Shown here one piece after another: positions 13,716 to 26,300 of a DNA stretch of 64,000 nt. The position numbers were made by a program, and so were the translations under genes. The notes below the pieces were generated by a model. It was not told where the DNA came from. It saw nothing but the letters and a program-made list of their open reading frames with translations, and searched no databases. The DNA is from Argopecten irradians (Eukaryota; Mollusca; Bivalvia; Pectinida; Pectinidae), in assembly GCF_041381155.1 (NCBI RefSeq), contig NC_091147.1, positions 11,905,030 through 11,969,029 on the forward strand. Reading direction: 5' to 3'. How positions within the stretch are numbered: the first letter of the stretch is position 1; the number at the start of each line of letters is the position of its first letter.

Positions 13716-14527
13716 TACTGTATATCCCCTATTGTCAAACCTTAGTGTACAATAAAATTAGACGTATTACACATTTCTTACGAATGTCGCAAAGTTATTG
13801 TATTGACTAGCATTGGCTGGTATTGCCCGGTTCATCACAAACCTAAAAATAGAACACGAGGGAAAACCAGAATTGTTCAATTCGTGGAAGGTATTCCCAG
13901 TGACACAAAGGATATCTAGGTCACATACATATCTACGAGTATGTACATGTATGTGTTTAAAAAACTACGAGTATGTATGTGTTTAAATGTCCTTCGTGGC
14001 GTGAATTGTGTAAAATGTACACTTATTCAAAATGGAGTAAAATACACATGAGAAGATATGCAGTAAAATTATTATCTTTAATTCATATGTAATTTTTAAA
14101 ATTCTTAAAATATATACACGTACGTACATGCACCTTTTCAGAGTGAAGCGAAATAAATATGATGTTATGAATTACATTATGATTCATATGTTTCTTGTTT
14201 TGTTTACTGTTAAAAATTTGATACCCTATTGCAAAAAGAATTTGATTTAAATTAATATCTCAAATTAAATTATTATGATATTACTATAGAATGATTGTTG
14301 ATCTGAACCTAAACATAAATTACACCGATTTTGAAAGTCATACATGTACTATTCTTTACTTTGTTTCAATACACAGCTTTGGGTCACATTTTACAAAATA
14401 TACAAAATATCAGTCTAATAAATACAATAATATAGTTATATATAATAATATTTTCAAGTACAAGTTATGCATATGTGTGAATTAAAATAAATGTTAAATA
14501 TCAGTGACATACGTGCCATATACTAGT

Positions 14528-17500
14528 TTACTTTAATTTAAACATGCCAAAGAAATTGTTATGAGGTAAAGTGTCATCGATATGGGTAACTTTTCCTAAT
14601 CTATCAAAAGAATATGCCTGGACACACAGAGTGTCAGACGCTTTTAAATATACAATGCCGCCGAGGTAAGAAGTCTGCCGTGTGGACATTTGAACATCTC
14701 CGAGACTCGCTGACAATAACTTATTCCCTCTATCGTCCAGACAGTTCCCTACCATACTCCCATATTTCATGACGGTGTGTATTATCGTTTGTTTTCTTTT
14801 GATTACAGCTTCCTTATAGAAGTCGAATGTGACCAAGGAGTAGACAAAATAGGTGCCGGCTCCCTCGGAGTCAGGGACAGTGAGTTTCCGATTGTCGCCA
14901 GGAGATAGGGTCAGATTACGTATAAATGATGTCCTGTGTCGCCGTGTAGTCCAATTCAGTACAGCTGAAAATTATCATAAACAATAGGATTAAACAGTGT
15001 AAAAACAACAGTTTAGCCGTGAAATAATGCTAGCTCTCCGAGCCATACCGTTTTTAATTTTGTCAATTATATACCAATAATTTTGGGGTGCTCAAAAATT
15101 ATTGTTTTATCCTATGATATCTACATTAACGTCTACTGTATGGGGCAGATGACGATTCGATCATTGAAGGTAATTTGTCTTCCGAATTAATCATTATTAT
15201 CACTTTTGTGAGGAAGGGTTCCTCATTTCCAACATAATCAGTTTATACTTTCTGAATAAACCTAATGGTAAGAAATATCGATTTCAATATTTCAAATTTA
15301 CATATTGCCATTGCAATGATAAATCGTACAGAAAAAAAAACATGAAACATATGTAATAGAATGAATGTAATACTCAGGATAAATTTCAGGATACTTTTCG
15401 TGTGGGATATGTTTTCGATATACAAAAACGTGATAAGTGACTAATGATATACTGATTTAGCGCCGCTTGGAGACAATACATACGCATATGGTTGTTATGG
15501 GTGAAACACTCAGCATAAAGATGGGCAGCATAATTGCGTTCGCTCCACCATTTAAGTTTGTTATCTGAAGCTGCTGTGAAAAGAGGGAAACACAATAGGT
15601 TGAAAAAACAAAGGATAAAGCATGTTCTATTTGACTATATACTAGGTAATTTTCTGAATTCTATTTGTTTTCGTTTTAGTTGTAATACAATGCACCGCAT
15701 CATTTCTTCAATTACTTCTTTGAGATCAAATGTTTGATAAGTAGGCTTACACACTGCTAAATCAAATGTCGATTATGATGGATAGATGGAAATTAAGCAT
15801 CGTAAGTTTTGATTATAGTTATTGAACATTTCATCTTGATAACATCAAATGTACTCTTAACTAATTGATAAGATAAATGCCAAACATAACGAATCATAAA
15901 TTAAGCTTTTTATTTTGTAAGTTACTTACTTTCTTCATAGAAACATTGATTGTCTCCGATGGCAGTCAACTTCAATAGTAAGAAAAAGCATAATTTACTT
16001 CAAAATCAAAGTTATATCAAATATAGAATGTTAGCATAATTGAGCTATAATAATGCAATATGTCATTAAACAGGATGTACCGTAAACAAGGAATATTAAA
16101 CATGTAGATCACTCGTCTTCACGGCAACCTAATCGTCGGTTTCTATGGTCTGACCGAAAACACACAGATACATATTGAATGGCTGACATTATTGACAATT
16201 ATATTTTTGTTTCCATACTACTAAATATGACTTTCTGTTTGATCGATTTTTTTCATTCTTCTGTGGAAACAAAAATGGTGCGAATAATCGACGGTATTGT
16301 TACGTCACAATAGAGATACTGACATTGCCTATTGCTTAAGAAATAAATAACCCCTTAAGAAATTAATTGATATGTACATGAAACGCCTTTTATTTATCAA
16401 GATGTCTGAAAAAATAATTAAAAAAATATCACTAATGTCACCATTTTTGTGAATTTTTGTGATGTGGATTCACAGTTTGCATTTTTAATCAAAATTGTTG
16501 TCACTATTTTTTTTTAATTCACAATAGAATTAAAACAGCTAGACATCGTTATTTATAATAAGTTATTACATTATTTGATCGGATAAAACACGTTTTAATG
16601 CACGATTAATGTTTCAGTGATTTTTTTCTCCAAATCAATACGTAACGTTACGCTATATATTGTGACGTTACAATTATGTCACGTTTAAGAACCGTATAGT
16701 TTTGTTATTCAGTGTGCTATAATTATGAATGAGAAGGTCAGATTTAGTATTGAAACAACAACAATTTAATTATACGCCAATGCAATAAAAAACTAGTGAG
16801 ATCAATGCTTATATGCTTCACATGCTATACTGTGGCAATGTATTTAGTATCTGTGAGATAAATGTGTGACATTGATTATTTTATTTTAATGATTAACCTT
16901 TTTTTGGGACTTTCTTAAATACATGTACATGTATTAGTTTTTTGCAAATAACCAATATTAGAACGATCACACAAAATTTAAAATATATTTAATACTTTTC
17001 TACGAGTATAAAAATCAATATCAATAAATAACATGTTATAAATGCGTACGGTATCAAGGAATAAGAATAAAAAGTTTTTGATATTGTAATGTCTATATTC
17101 CATAAGAATTTAATATATTAAAGATGCTCCACCATCGACAGAGCATAAATGATATTCTTCCTTTGAACAATAATTGGTGTTTAATTGTATATATATGCAT
17201 AATTAAAACAAAAAAATAAAATATAATAATTTATTTCGTGTTTGGTGCATGCGCAGTCAGTACTTCATTCCATATAGGATGTAGTGTCACGGAATTTTTT
17301 CGGGATGCAATTAATTATTTTTCATTTTTTTTAACTTGGATCAAAATTAGAAGCTCAAACTTTTTTAACGGTGGTAATGGTGTAAAGTAAGTAACTTTTG
17401 TAACTGAAGAAAAATACTAAATCGGCTCCTCCTGTTTTTAATAGTGAAAAAATACTATTTGTCAGCGGTGGAGCATCTTTAAAACAATGAACATAATTTT

Positions 17501-17819
17501 ATGGAGTTTATGCTAGACGTGTATCTTAAAATAACTATACTGTGCATCACACCTTTTTCTATCTAAAATGCATTAAATATGCTCCACTGCCGACAAATAG
17601 TATTTTTTCACTATCAAAAACAGGAGCAGACGATTTAGTATTTTTCTTCAGTTACAAAAATAACTTATTTTACACAATTACCACCATTGAAAAGTTTGAG
17701 CTTCTAATTCTATGCCTAGTTAAAAATATGAAAAAGAATCTATTGCAACCCGAAAAAATTCCGACGCACTATATCCTATATGGAATGAAGTACTGATTGC
17801 GCATGCACCAAAGGCAAAA

Positions 17820-17854
<35 letters not shown>

Positions 17855-18576
17855 TTGTGTTAATTAGACATACATACACACAATTGAACACCAATTTTTG
17901 TTCAAATAATGAATACCATTCATGCTCTGTCGGCGGTGGAGCATCTTTAAGTAACACTTATCTCAAATATGATTCCAGATGCATATTTAGAAATAAATAC
18001 ATACAAATATAAAGAGTTTATATTAAAACAGTAAAAAATAGTATGATTTAAGATGCATATTTAGAAATAAATACATATAAATATGGAGGACTTATACTTA
18101 AACTTTAAAAAAAATACTATGATTTCAGATGCATATTTAGAAATAAATACACATAAATATGGAGAATTTATATTACAACTGTATAGATTACGTGTGAGAT
18201 AAATCAGCTTAAGCCATTTGCTAAAATTATTGGTGATTTTACCTGTACCTACCTCTAACACATTGTCCTGTAAGTCCGTGGCATTGTTCAGACAACACAA
18301 TGCACCACCACCACGGTAGGTAGTGGTGAAGGTATCATATAGAGTGGTCACAGCCTCCCGGCCGTTAACACTACACGGTGTACACACTACGGTATCCCCG
18401 ATACCAGGCTGTGAGCTGACGTCACCGTTAGTAGGTAACCCAGATTTCGAGGCGAAATATAAACACAGTGTTGTTAATATCAGTAGGATGTTTCCTATAG
18501 CACTGAACTTCAAAATCTTCCTGATTTGATGGTAAATTGTATAGCGGGAATAACTGACTTTAGTACCACCATCCAT
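14528..18576 (-). CDS. TNF-superfamily-like ligand, locus 3 (four exons)
   Basis: Predicted type II membrane TNF ligand, 296 residues. Exon 1 (18576-18253) starts MDGGTK, has a membrane segment at about 23-42 and the module C65-x2-C68, C94-C95, and ends at a GTAGGT donor. Exon 2 (15969-15930, 40 bases) follows TTGAAG and ends at GTAAGT. Exon 3 (15573-15484) encodes KWWSERNYAAHLYA, the canonical strand A of the TNF fold, and ends at GTATGT. Exon 4 (14964-14528) starts VLNWTT, carries RNLTLS, GAGTYFVYSLVTFDF, TSYLGGIVYL and ends NNFFGMFKLK. Intron phases are 0, 1, 1. N-glycosylation sequons are visible at LNWT and RNLT. The intron between exons 1 and 2 holds two MITE copies. The family call is strong; the partner receptor and role in immunity or cell death are inferred. 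Confidence 0.87.
16480..16790. repeat. Dispersed repeat, second copy near 43975-44215
   Basis: Both segments share the order TTTTTTTCTCCAAATCAATACG or its variant, a tract with two GTGACGT elements, then AGAAAGTCGGATTTAGTAT or its variant. No coding capacity. It lies in the long intron of locus 3. Confidence 0.5.
17122..17478 (+). mobile_element. TTAA-flanked MITE, copy 1 of an inverted pair
   Basis: Ends AGATGCTCCACCATCGACA and, inverted, AGATGCTCCACCGCTGACA, flanked on both sides by TTAA. A TTAA target duplication is the hallmark of piggyBac-type transposition, so this is probably a non-autonomous piggyBac relative. It lies in intron 1 of locus 3, 98 bases from copy 2, which is in the opposite orientation. 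Confidence 0.75.
17577..17946 (-). mobile_element. TTAA-flanked MITE, copy 2 of an inverted pair
   Basis: Ends ATATGCTCCACTGCCGACA and, inverted, AGATGCTCCACCGCCGACA, again between TTAA on both sides. The interior contains a (TA) run of about 14 units near 17823-17850. Complementarity with copy 1 could fold an intron transcript into a long hairpin. Confidence 0.75.
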
Positions 18577-19054
18577 GTTTATTGTTGTCGATATTCAGAC
18601 TTTAAAATCTAGAAACACAAATGTTTCGCTTCTGCTAATCGTATTGGGTATTCCCAAGTTATTCTAAAATTAGGTCGAATAATGATGTCATATTAAGTAA
18701 TCAAAGCAAAAAAGTTATGTGTTCCGGTGTTTTTCATTTTTTCGGCGAAAAACATATTTTAAGAAATGACGTAGCATTCTAGAAATCATTAATACAATTT
18801 AGAACAAATCATCTTTTTCCATTTATGTTATCAATGATATTTTTAGGTATTTGTTAACGGAAATAACCAAACTAGTATCAACATATCTGTATTTCAACAT
18901 AAACATAAGTATTACAAGGAAATCGTTGTACAAATAACGAGGTAACATGTTTTGCAACAATTTGGAAATACGTAATGCTACGGTGACTGGGAGCGGAAAT
19001 GAAATAAATAAAATTATTGCGTGGGAACGAAAATATTTATTATACGTTTGCACG

Positions 19055-19200
19055 TACATCGTTGTATCATGAACGTGCGACCTCGTATCTTGTACGTACA
19101 AATTATTATCTTGTACATTTGCACGTACAAAGTAGTATCATGTACGTACAACTTAGTATCTTGTACGTACAAGTTTTTTTAAGTTGTTCATACATGTACA
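19055..19200. repeat. Minisatellite of GTACGTACAA-containing units
   Basis: Irregular units of roughly 24-30 bases built on TAGTATCTTGTACGTACAA recur five or so times, with a partly inverted continuation to about 19290. It is internal to the foldback element. Confidence 0.6.
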
Positions 19201-19689
19201 AGATACTATGTTGTAACAATAACAATACTGTAACAATAGATACTAATAAAATACTAAGTTATACGTACATGATATTAAGTTGCACGGACTTGATAAATGA
19301 AATTATATATTGGTCATAATATAGACGCTTCCGTAAATAAAAGCAGTCTATGTGCTTTTTATATTACTGTATATATGACTTTATATCGGGTTATTATGTT
19401 TATATATTTCCATTTAAATGTGTGCAAATTGTGTTACAATGAACATTATTTTGTATCAATACTTAGTCAACTGATTTTAAAAAGTAAGACAATGAATTCC
19501 CATGACTTTTTCTACAAGTTTAATACAAATTCATGAAGGCAAACACTGAAATAGAATACAAATACAAATATTATATACAATAAACTTTAAATTAATGGTT
19601 TCAAAGCAAAATATACCATATAAAATTTATGCTATTAAGAAGGTTTACAAAAAAACACTTTAAAGACCAATTACAAAGAATATTGATAT

Positions 19690-19807
19690 AGCCAAAGGTG
19701 AACCGTTGATATTTCGTTCGAATGCAATAATTATTTCGTTCCCACGAACTAACTATTTCGTTCGAATGCAATAATAGTTCGTTCCCATGCAATGATATTT
19801 AGTTCGT
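19690..19807. repeat. TTCGTTCGAA minisatellite, left part of a split array
   Basis: Units of about 21-25 bases related to ATTTCGTTCGAATGCAATAA. The same array, in the same orientation, resumes directly after the right end of the Polinton at 29383-29500. The Polinton therefore landed inside one continuous array. Confidence 0.7.
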
Positions 19808-20026
19808 AGTAGTACAAAAGTACCGGTTTTGGCGCAGGGTCACTCAGTGCACCTCCTATATAATCCTTACCACCACCTGGCACCTCCCTATGGCACCCCC
19901 CTTCAAGAGGGGGGTACCGATCGATGACGTCATGGGAAGAGGGGGGTTCTAATCGATATGGGTTTTCCCATCTATTTATATCGTCATGGGGTAATCCATC
20001 TATTGATAACGGCAACGATTGCATCA
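19808..20026 (+). repeat. Left terminal inverted repeat of the Polinton
   Basis: 219 bases, identical by eye to the reverse complement of 29164-29382. The identity ends abruptly at GATTGCATCA. It includes a GATCGATGACGTCATGGG stretch and complementary runs of C and G that could form a hairpin. Confidence 0.9.
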
Positions 20027-20161
20027 TTTTTAATTATTACATAACGAATAACAAGGAGGTGATATATTTACAAACATGTTTTATTTTCCCCGTCGCGATT
20101 GAATGAACATGGGTCGGAGAGCCATCCTACGTTCATCCTTACAAAATTTACCTACTCTATC

Positions 20162-20299
20162 ATGGACAATATTATATTTACGCTACTGAGAGTCATCTAC
20201 CTCCCACGATATAGTACTAGAGCGATCTGTGTATATGTACGCTCTTTCCCATAACACGGGGTCCTGACATTGGACCTTTCTAGGGTAGTTCACTCTCCT
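20162..20299 (-). repeat. 3'-end element shared by integrase and polymerase genes (copy 1)
   Basis: This segment beginning at the integrase stop matches 23221-23359 at the end of the polymerase gene. Shared blocks on the gene strand include GGAGAGTGAACTACCC, AGAAAGGTCCAATGTCA, a GTACATATACACAGAT block and AGATGACTCTC. It probably is a duplicated 3' untranslated or processing signal; that role is inferred. Confidence 0.65.
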
Positions 20300-21407
20300 A
20301 CAAATCGGTTAAATCAGACGCGTATATCCAGGAATTGAATTTCTTAGGCCAGTGAAGCCATTTCACGTAGTATTGTTTGTTTTGACCTTTTCCTTTTGTC
20401 TTCAAAATGGTTTCCACTTTCCACATGTCGTCGTCCCTGACTCCCACTTTCTGTAGTTCAGACTGGTAGAAAGTCCCTTTGATCTCGTCCCCATCATAGT
20501 CTTTGACTCTATATAGAGGTAGACCTCCTCGAAGTACCTTTTGAGAAATGGTGAATATCTCTCCGGTCCATCTTTGATCATATTCCCTTGTGAAAGGATT
20601 CTTCAAATGAGTCAATCTCACTTTATCTCCAACCTTGAATTTGAACGGTTTACGAGTCTTCTTCGTTTTTGTCGACACAGGTTGTTTTTTCGGCCAATAC
20701 ATCCTCCACCAGATAGAAGTTTCCTTTGTTTCGGTTACATTTGCCGGAGCCATACCGATCGTCCGGTGATATGTCTGATTGTAGCTATCAGCAAACGACT
20801 GTAGTTTCTTTACGTACTCGTAGTTTCTATCGTGTGTGAAATATCTATACAACCTTGTTTTAATAGTCTTGATGACACGCTCGGCTACAGCAGCTTTGGT
20901 TTCGTTTTGTGCGTATAGATGCGTGATACCATATCGATTTAGTAGAGAGTTAACGTCCTTGGATCTAAATTCTTGGCCCTTGTCACTACGGATACGACTG
21001 GGTTGTCTCCCTTCGCTGAGAATGTCTTGCAGTGCCTTTGACACAGACGTCCCCTTCTTGTTTTTCAGTGGCCTCAACCACAAGTATTTTGAGAACACAT
21101 CAATCACGACAAGTATATAAGAGTAACCATCGTTTTCACTCTTAAATTTGACCATGTCCATGAGGTCAGCAGACCACTGGTCGTCGATGCCAGTTACGAA
21201 AATTTTGTTTCGTTTGAATGGATGTCGGAGTGCTCTCTGCAGGCTGTAGGGTTCTTGACGTTGTAACCATTTTCTTATCTTATATTTACTTATGACGTAT
21301 TTCCCAGCTTTCTTCACGTATCGATACAGCTTGTCTGGTCCAGAGAAACTCCCTGCATTGGCGGGATTGAAGTAAATGTCTTTTAAATAGTCTTCCCAAG
21401 ACGACAT
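20298..21407 (-). CDS. Polinton integrase (retroviral-type DDE with chromodomain)
   Basis: A 369-residue open frame that looks whole. The rve-type catalytic core shows QWSADLMDM with the first Asp (about residue 81), RSDKGQEF with the second, and ETKAAVAERVIKTIK with the Glu, the D, D-35-E pattern of Polinton and retroviral integrases. The C-terminal part has VGDKVRL and RWTGEIFTI, an SH3-like region, then VETILK and YYVKWLHWP, FNSWIYASDL, a chromodomain-like ending that in related elements targets chromatin. In Polintons this enzyme inserts the linear element DNA and makes 6-base target duplications. It is the first gene inside the left terminal repeat. Confidence 0.93.
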   Translation of the reverse strand: MSSWEDYLKDIYFNPANAGSFSGPDKLYRYVKKAGKYVISKYKIRKWLQRQEPYSLQRALRHPFKRNKIFVTGIDDQWSADLMDMVKFKSENDGYSYILVVIDVFSKYLWLRPLKNKKGTSVSKALQDILSEGRQPSRIRSDKGQEFRSKDVNSLLNRYGITHLYAQNETKAAVAERVIKTIKTRLYRYFTHDRNYEYVKKLQSFADSYNQTYHRTIGMAPANVTETKETSIWWRMYWPKKQPVSTKTKKTRKPFKFKVGDKVRLTHLKNPFTREYDQRWTGEIFTISQKVLRGGLPLYRVKDYDGDEIKGTFYQSELQKVGVRDDDMWKVETILKTKGKGQNKQYYVKWLHWPKKFNSWIYASDLTDL

Positions 21408-21466
21408 CCTTCTTCGTCGAGTGCTAAACTTTATAATGACGTCATTAAGAAAAAAGTCTATTTATA

Positions 21467-22794
21467 TCAGTTTTCATCCTCTTCAGATTCTTCATCATCA
21501 TCGCTATCTTCTTCCTCCTCATCACCATCACCATCACTATCTTCACCATCCCACATCTCATCTAAGACATGACGGTTCTTTTTAAGAGCCATCTTGATTG
21601 CCTTGCGATCGTCATAACCATCGTCTATGAGCTCCGTGACATCGTTCATGACCTTTTCGTGGATCTTACCATTTTGTAGCTTAAGAATGGACATAATAAT
21701 CGATCCATAATCTTTGATAAATTGATCCATATCTTTGACTTTCATCTTTTCCTCTGTTTTCGCTTTGGCTTCGTCATCAGACATGCCTTCATTTACGTAT
21801 TTGTCATACTTTTTATTCCATTCTTCTTCGTTTACAGAGTTTGCTTTTGTCATAATGGCATTAAAAACCACGTGTTCTTCACTTTCAGTTTCTTCGTCTT
21901 GTGATTCTAAACTCTCTAAAGACAACCATTTCTTGACCACTGGTTCATTCTCTTCATTTGATGGTAGCTTCCTTTTTCGGGAATCATTTTCCGGACACCA
22001 TTTCTTTACGTGTCTCTGTAAATCGTGAACGTCTTGAAACATGATACCACAATCGTCGCAGGCCGACATATTTTCTTGATCTGGTAATATCTGCTGCTGC
22101 TGCTGCTGCTGCTGCTGGGTATACGTCTGCACGGTCGGAGTGTCAGTCTCAAAATGATCGTTGATGTGCTTTGTTGGTCCTTTTATAGACCGCTCGGAAA
22201 ATATGTCATTGCGCATGCGTGATGATTCGGGTGTTGATGGTTTTAGATCGACGAGTAGGTAACCATATGGCTTATCAGTAGCCTCACTGAAATGTCTCAT
22301 CAAATATTCATGATTCCCAGGGTACATCTGTCTTGCAAGAGTCATGACCTGCTGTTTGTCGATAGGATTGTTGAATAGCACTAAGTAGTGACAATTCCTC
22401 CTCTGTGTTGGGTCTTTATTGTAGTAAAGGTTTTGATTGATAGCCAAAACGGACAAATTTCTGTGATGACTCCCCTCCGTAAATAATTCGTTGATACGAG
22501 GATCTTTGCTTGCTGTCGACATGAGATCATCCAAGATCACCAAGTTTCTCACGTTTGGACTAATGAAAGAATCCTGGTCTAAATCCAACGGAATCCCTTG
22601 GATGAATTCTACCGCTGGTGAAACCGTTGCTTTGATGACATCATAAAGTGGCTGTAAAGCCATAAAATACGCTGAGGAGGTGGTGATAGTTTTGTCATAC
22701 AAGATTGAAGCAGTGTTTTGACAAAATAAGTCTTCCCACATGAGGTCGGTCCCGAAACAGTTGCGGTAAATGGATGTTTAAATACAAACTCTTG

Positions 22795-22834
<40 letters not shown>

Positions 22835-22872
22835 GTTGTTGTTGTTGCTGCTGCTGCTGTTGTTGTTGCTGT

Positions 22873-22917
<45 letters not shown>

Positions 22918-23023
22918 GCTGCTGGGTATTGTTCTCTCCTTCCATATGTTTATGTTTTATGTGACGTTTTAAATCATGTGGCCAGATATATTCACTAAAG
23001 CAAATTTCACACTGGTGCTTCAT
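21467..23023 (-). CDS. Polinton packaging-type ATPase region with zinc fingers (broken)
   Basis: FtsK/HerA-type ATPase region. In the family this protein is thought to pump DNA into the capsid. Recognisable parts are a C2H2 finger with CEICFSEY and HIKHKH at the 5' end of the region, a glutamine/serine-rich tract encoded by a long trinucleotide repeat, a GPTSCGKT phosphate-binding loop, a Walker B stretch NLVILDDLM, and KPYGYLLVDLKP near the domain end. A second C2H2 finger (CDDCG, HVKKWC), a short polyglutamine tract and a long acidic tail follow. The reading frame looks broken, so no protein is proposed. Family assignment is from the motifs and from its place beside integrase and polymerase. 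Confidence 0.75.
22797..22920. repeat. (CTG)n / (CAG)n microsatellite in the ATPase region
   Basis: About 120 bases of CTG with interspersed TTG triplets on the plus strand; on the gene strand it would encode Gln, Ser or Ala depending on the frame. A shorter tract of about nine CTG units is at 22090-22117 in the same gene. Such repeats change length readily. Confidence 0.85.
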
Positions 23024-23220
23024 ATCGATGTGTTCTCGTCGGCGTCCAGATTACTAAATGAGAGTTTTACAGTTTGTCCCTATATATATACCGTGTCAAT
23101 TGCATTGTGGGTAAAAATAACTCGACCAATTATAATAACATTTAATATTTATAGTCCCTGTTAATGAGACGGAACACAAGTCAGGGACCCATCTTGTGCC
23201 CATCTGTACAACAATCTATA

Positions 23221-23359
23221 ATGGACAATGTATATTTACAAATAGTCGAGAGTCATCTACCACCCGAATGATGGTACTCGAATAATCTGTGTATATGTAC
23301 ACCATTTCCCATCACACTATGTCTTGACATTAGACCTTTCTTGGGTAGTTTACTCTCCT
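23221..23359 (-). repeat. 3'-end element shared by integrase and polymerase genes (copy 2)
   Basis: Paralogue of 20162-20299. It overlaps the end of the polymerase gene and extends about 130 bases downstream, with the same order of conserved blocks. Confidence 0.65.
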
Positions 23360-26300
23360 GATATTCTCCAATGCCCGTATGCATAACTAGTGATGCCATC
23401 GGCAAGCAAATATCGTTTGTCGTCGAATGGCGAAAGGCCTCTTTTGGTTAGAGATACATTAAAAAGTTGATGTTTATAACTTCTGATCTGATTCATTTTT
23501 GACATTATGATTTTCTTTTGCAGAAGGCTTTCTTTGTAGTGCTCGAAACGGGTATGGTTTTCGATGACATATTTTTTTATGCCTTTTGCTTTTTTCGATT
23601 CTACGTTTGTTTCTAACATTTTCCCATCTTTTTCTTTTTTACAATTGTAAGTGTAGGCATACACTTTCGCTTTTAATCCAACAAAAGCATGAATCGGGTT
23701 CCCAAAGGTTTCGTCCTTCATTTTCCCTAATACCTTTTTATTTTCTATGCTGTAGAGAGGATGGGATGTGCAATATTCTGAGGTGTCAAACAAATGTTTG
23801 TCTTCCGACATATCTTGATAAATGTCCTCTGTCCTGATGACGTAGGCCAAACTGTCGGTATCGGTAAAGAGGAGACGTGCATTGCATCCATATTTTCGTT
23901 TCATATAATTATAATGAAAGTCATACATCAATGTTTTGGAGACATCGAGAATACTGAATCCCACGTATATAGGTCGGTTCAGATATAGTTTTGATTTTAG
24001 CATGTGGACACCAACCAAATCCTCCGAAAAGATCCTAAACTCGTGGAAAGTTGGTTTACATGTTAATTTCATGGCCTTCTTCTCGCTGTTGACGAGTTTA
24101 ACATCCATTCTCTTCCTTAAATTTTCCATGGTCTTCCCAAAAACGCTATTATTCATCAGCTTATAGAAATCTTTCTCGAAGCTGTTTCGCGATTGCTTCC
24201 TTTTTTGGGTGTTGTAATCAATATAAGGCTTCAGCCAAGGCGACTGTTTGAACGCTAATATTTCTGTGAACATTTGTAAGCTTCATGCCAAGAGAAAGAT
24301 ATTGCTTCAGATTTCGATAATGTATGACATACTTCTCCTTGTTTTTGAGATTTGGTATGAGTTTTTCGGATGAATGATAATGATCTAAGCAGTCATGCTG
24401 ATTTCCACAGTCTCCTAGATCCCGCCATAATGTTTTACTGTAGTATGACAAATCATCCTTTCCTACAGTTATTCGTTCAGGAGCCAAGGGGTATTCATTG
24501 TGTATATCATGGAGATCTGTTGAATACTCGAGATTTACTTCTAATATGTATCCCTCACTTGCGTCATCCGGAACTGTCGTGACATCAAGCTTGTCTTTGT
24601 CGGTATCACTCAGCCAGGAAAAGTCATGAGTGGGTAGGGATTGAGACATGGCCCATCCATACAAATTGTTTGCATCTAAGTAGGTGATGTATTCTTTTGG
24701 TTTCAATGGATCATAACCTGGTACGTATGGGTTGTTTGCCTCTGCAAACCGATGACTGATCATGGATATACCCCCTCGCAAGCCTTTTTCGATAAACAGA
24801 TGTTGATCGATGTCTGTGAGTAGCTCTAATTGAACTCCCGTCATTTTCAATGCTGCTTGCCACGCTAACCCAGGGGCGGTGTAAAAGTGAGCTGCATCGA
24901 GCCCGTATGACTCCAGACATAGATTCCTAAAGTTCTCAAACACATCGGCGAGCCCGAGCACATCAGTTAGCACGTAGAGATCCGAGTATTCTCCAAGATT
25001 GTTTATTCTAAATGTTTCCCATACTCGGAGAGCGTGTTCATACTTTTGATCAGATATGTCTTCTCCAGTCAGACTGCTCCGGAATGCTTCTTTTGGAGGA
25101 AGACTGGCTTCCTGAAACCTATGCGGACCATCGAAATAGTCATAGGGATACACCTGTTTTTGTAGGAGAAGTTCTATATCCTCTTCACCAAAATGCTGTG
25201 TCATGTGTTCAAACTTTTCTTTACCGTCTGCGGATAAATTCACGATGAGTTTTTCCAGTGATGTCCCCATAAACTGAAAACTGTCTATGAAGTCCATACA
25301 GCCCATGGAGAACGAAATGTATTTCTCCATATTGTTGGGTATACATTTGATCTCTTTATCACACACCTTTCCAATGGCCTGCATGATTAGATGGGAATCG
25401 TAACCGCGTAAATTGTGAAATACAACCGGAATGCGTCCCGTGAACTTAAAGTTGATGTTGCACTTGTTGTGAGCAGCTCCCCTAAATTTACCGGTCACGT
25501 GACAATGGTCCCTTACTCTGTCCTCACCTAACACTTTTCCGCAAATGTGACAGTTAGTTGCTTCATCGAAGGCTTGCCAGTCAGTCCCCGTCATATCCAT
25601 TGGCTCGACGTGTTTGAACCTTTGCTCTATTTCTTCCTGTTCTTTTAGCATGCATTCAACAAACCTTTCCGTGACATCTTGTCCTCTGTAGACCACGGGT
25701 TCCTTTGATGTTTCTTGTATGAGCCCTACGACTTTATAGGCGAAGCTGGATGGTACATGATGTGTGGTTTTCTCCGTGTGGGATTTGTCTGGGTCAACAT
25801 CACATCTCTTTATAGGCACCTGGAATGACTCGAAATCCGCATATATAATGTAAGGTACCTTAAGCTGCTTTCTCACATCCTTATAGAACAGCCACTTGTC
25901 CTCTTCTGTTGGTAGTTTAATTTTTTGAGTACCATGCTCTCGGCAGTAGGATATGTGATCTTCTAAAATTCTTTGTTTTGTAAATCCTTGCAAACAATAG
26001 ATACAGAAAAAGTGACGGTGACTGTCACTCTTTTGATTGTTTAACAGACGATTCAGATCTTTAATCCAACAAAAATGTGACTTTCGTCCATCTGATATCA
26101 ACAATAAATCGACGTGTCTCTCAAACCTTTGCTTTGTCACGTGGATCGGGAAAAGCGAACCTTTTTCGTATCCTAATACGCTGATGCTGATTTTGTTCAG
26201 TGTTTCAAACTTGGTGATGTCGGCTACTTTGACGGGAAAAGTAATGCCTGTGAAATCGAGTTCATCCTGGTGGATACTGTATTTACTGACTCGCTGGGAA

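Noticed and set aside
22774-22998. Plus-strand frame of polyleucine and polycysteine
   Set aside because: It is only the opposite strand of the CAG repeat in the ATPase region.
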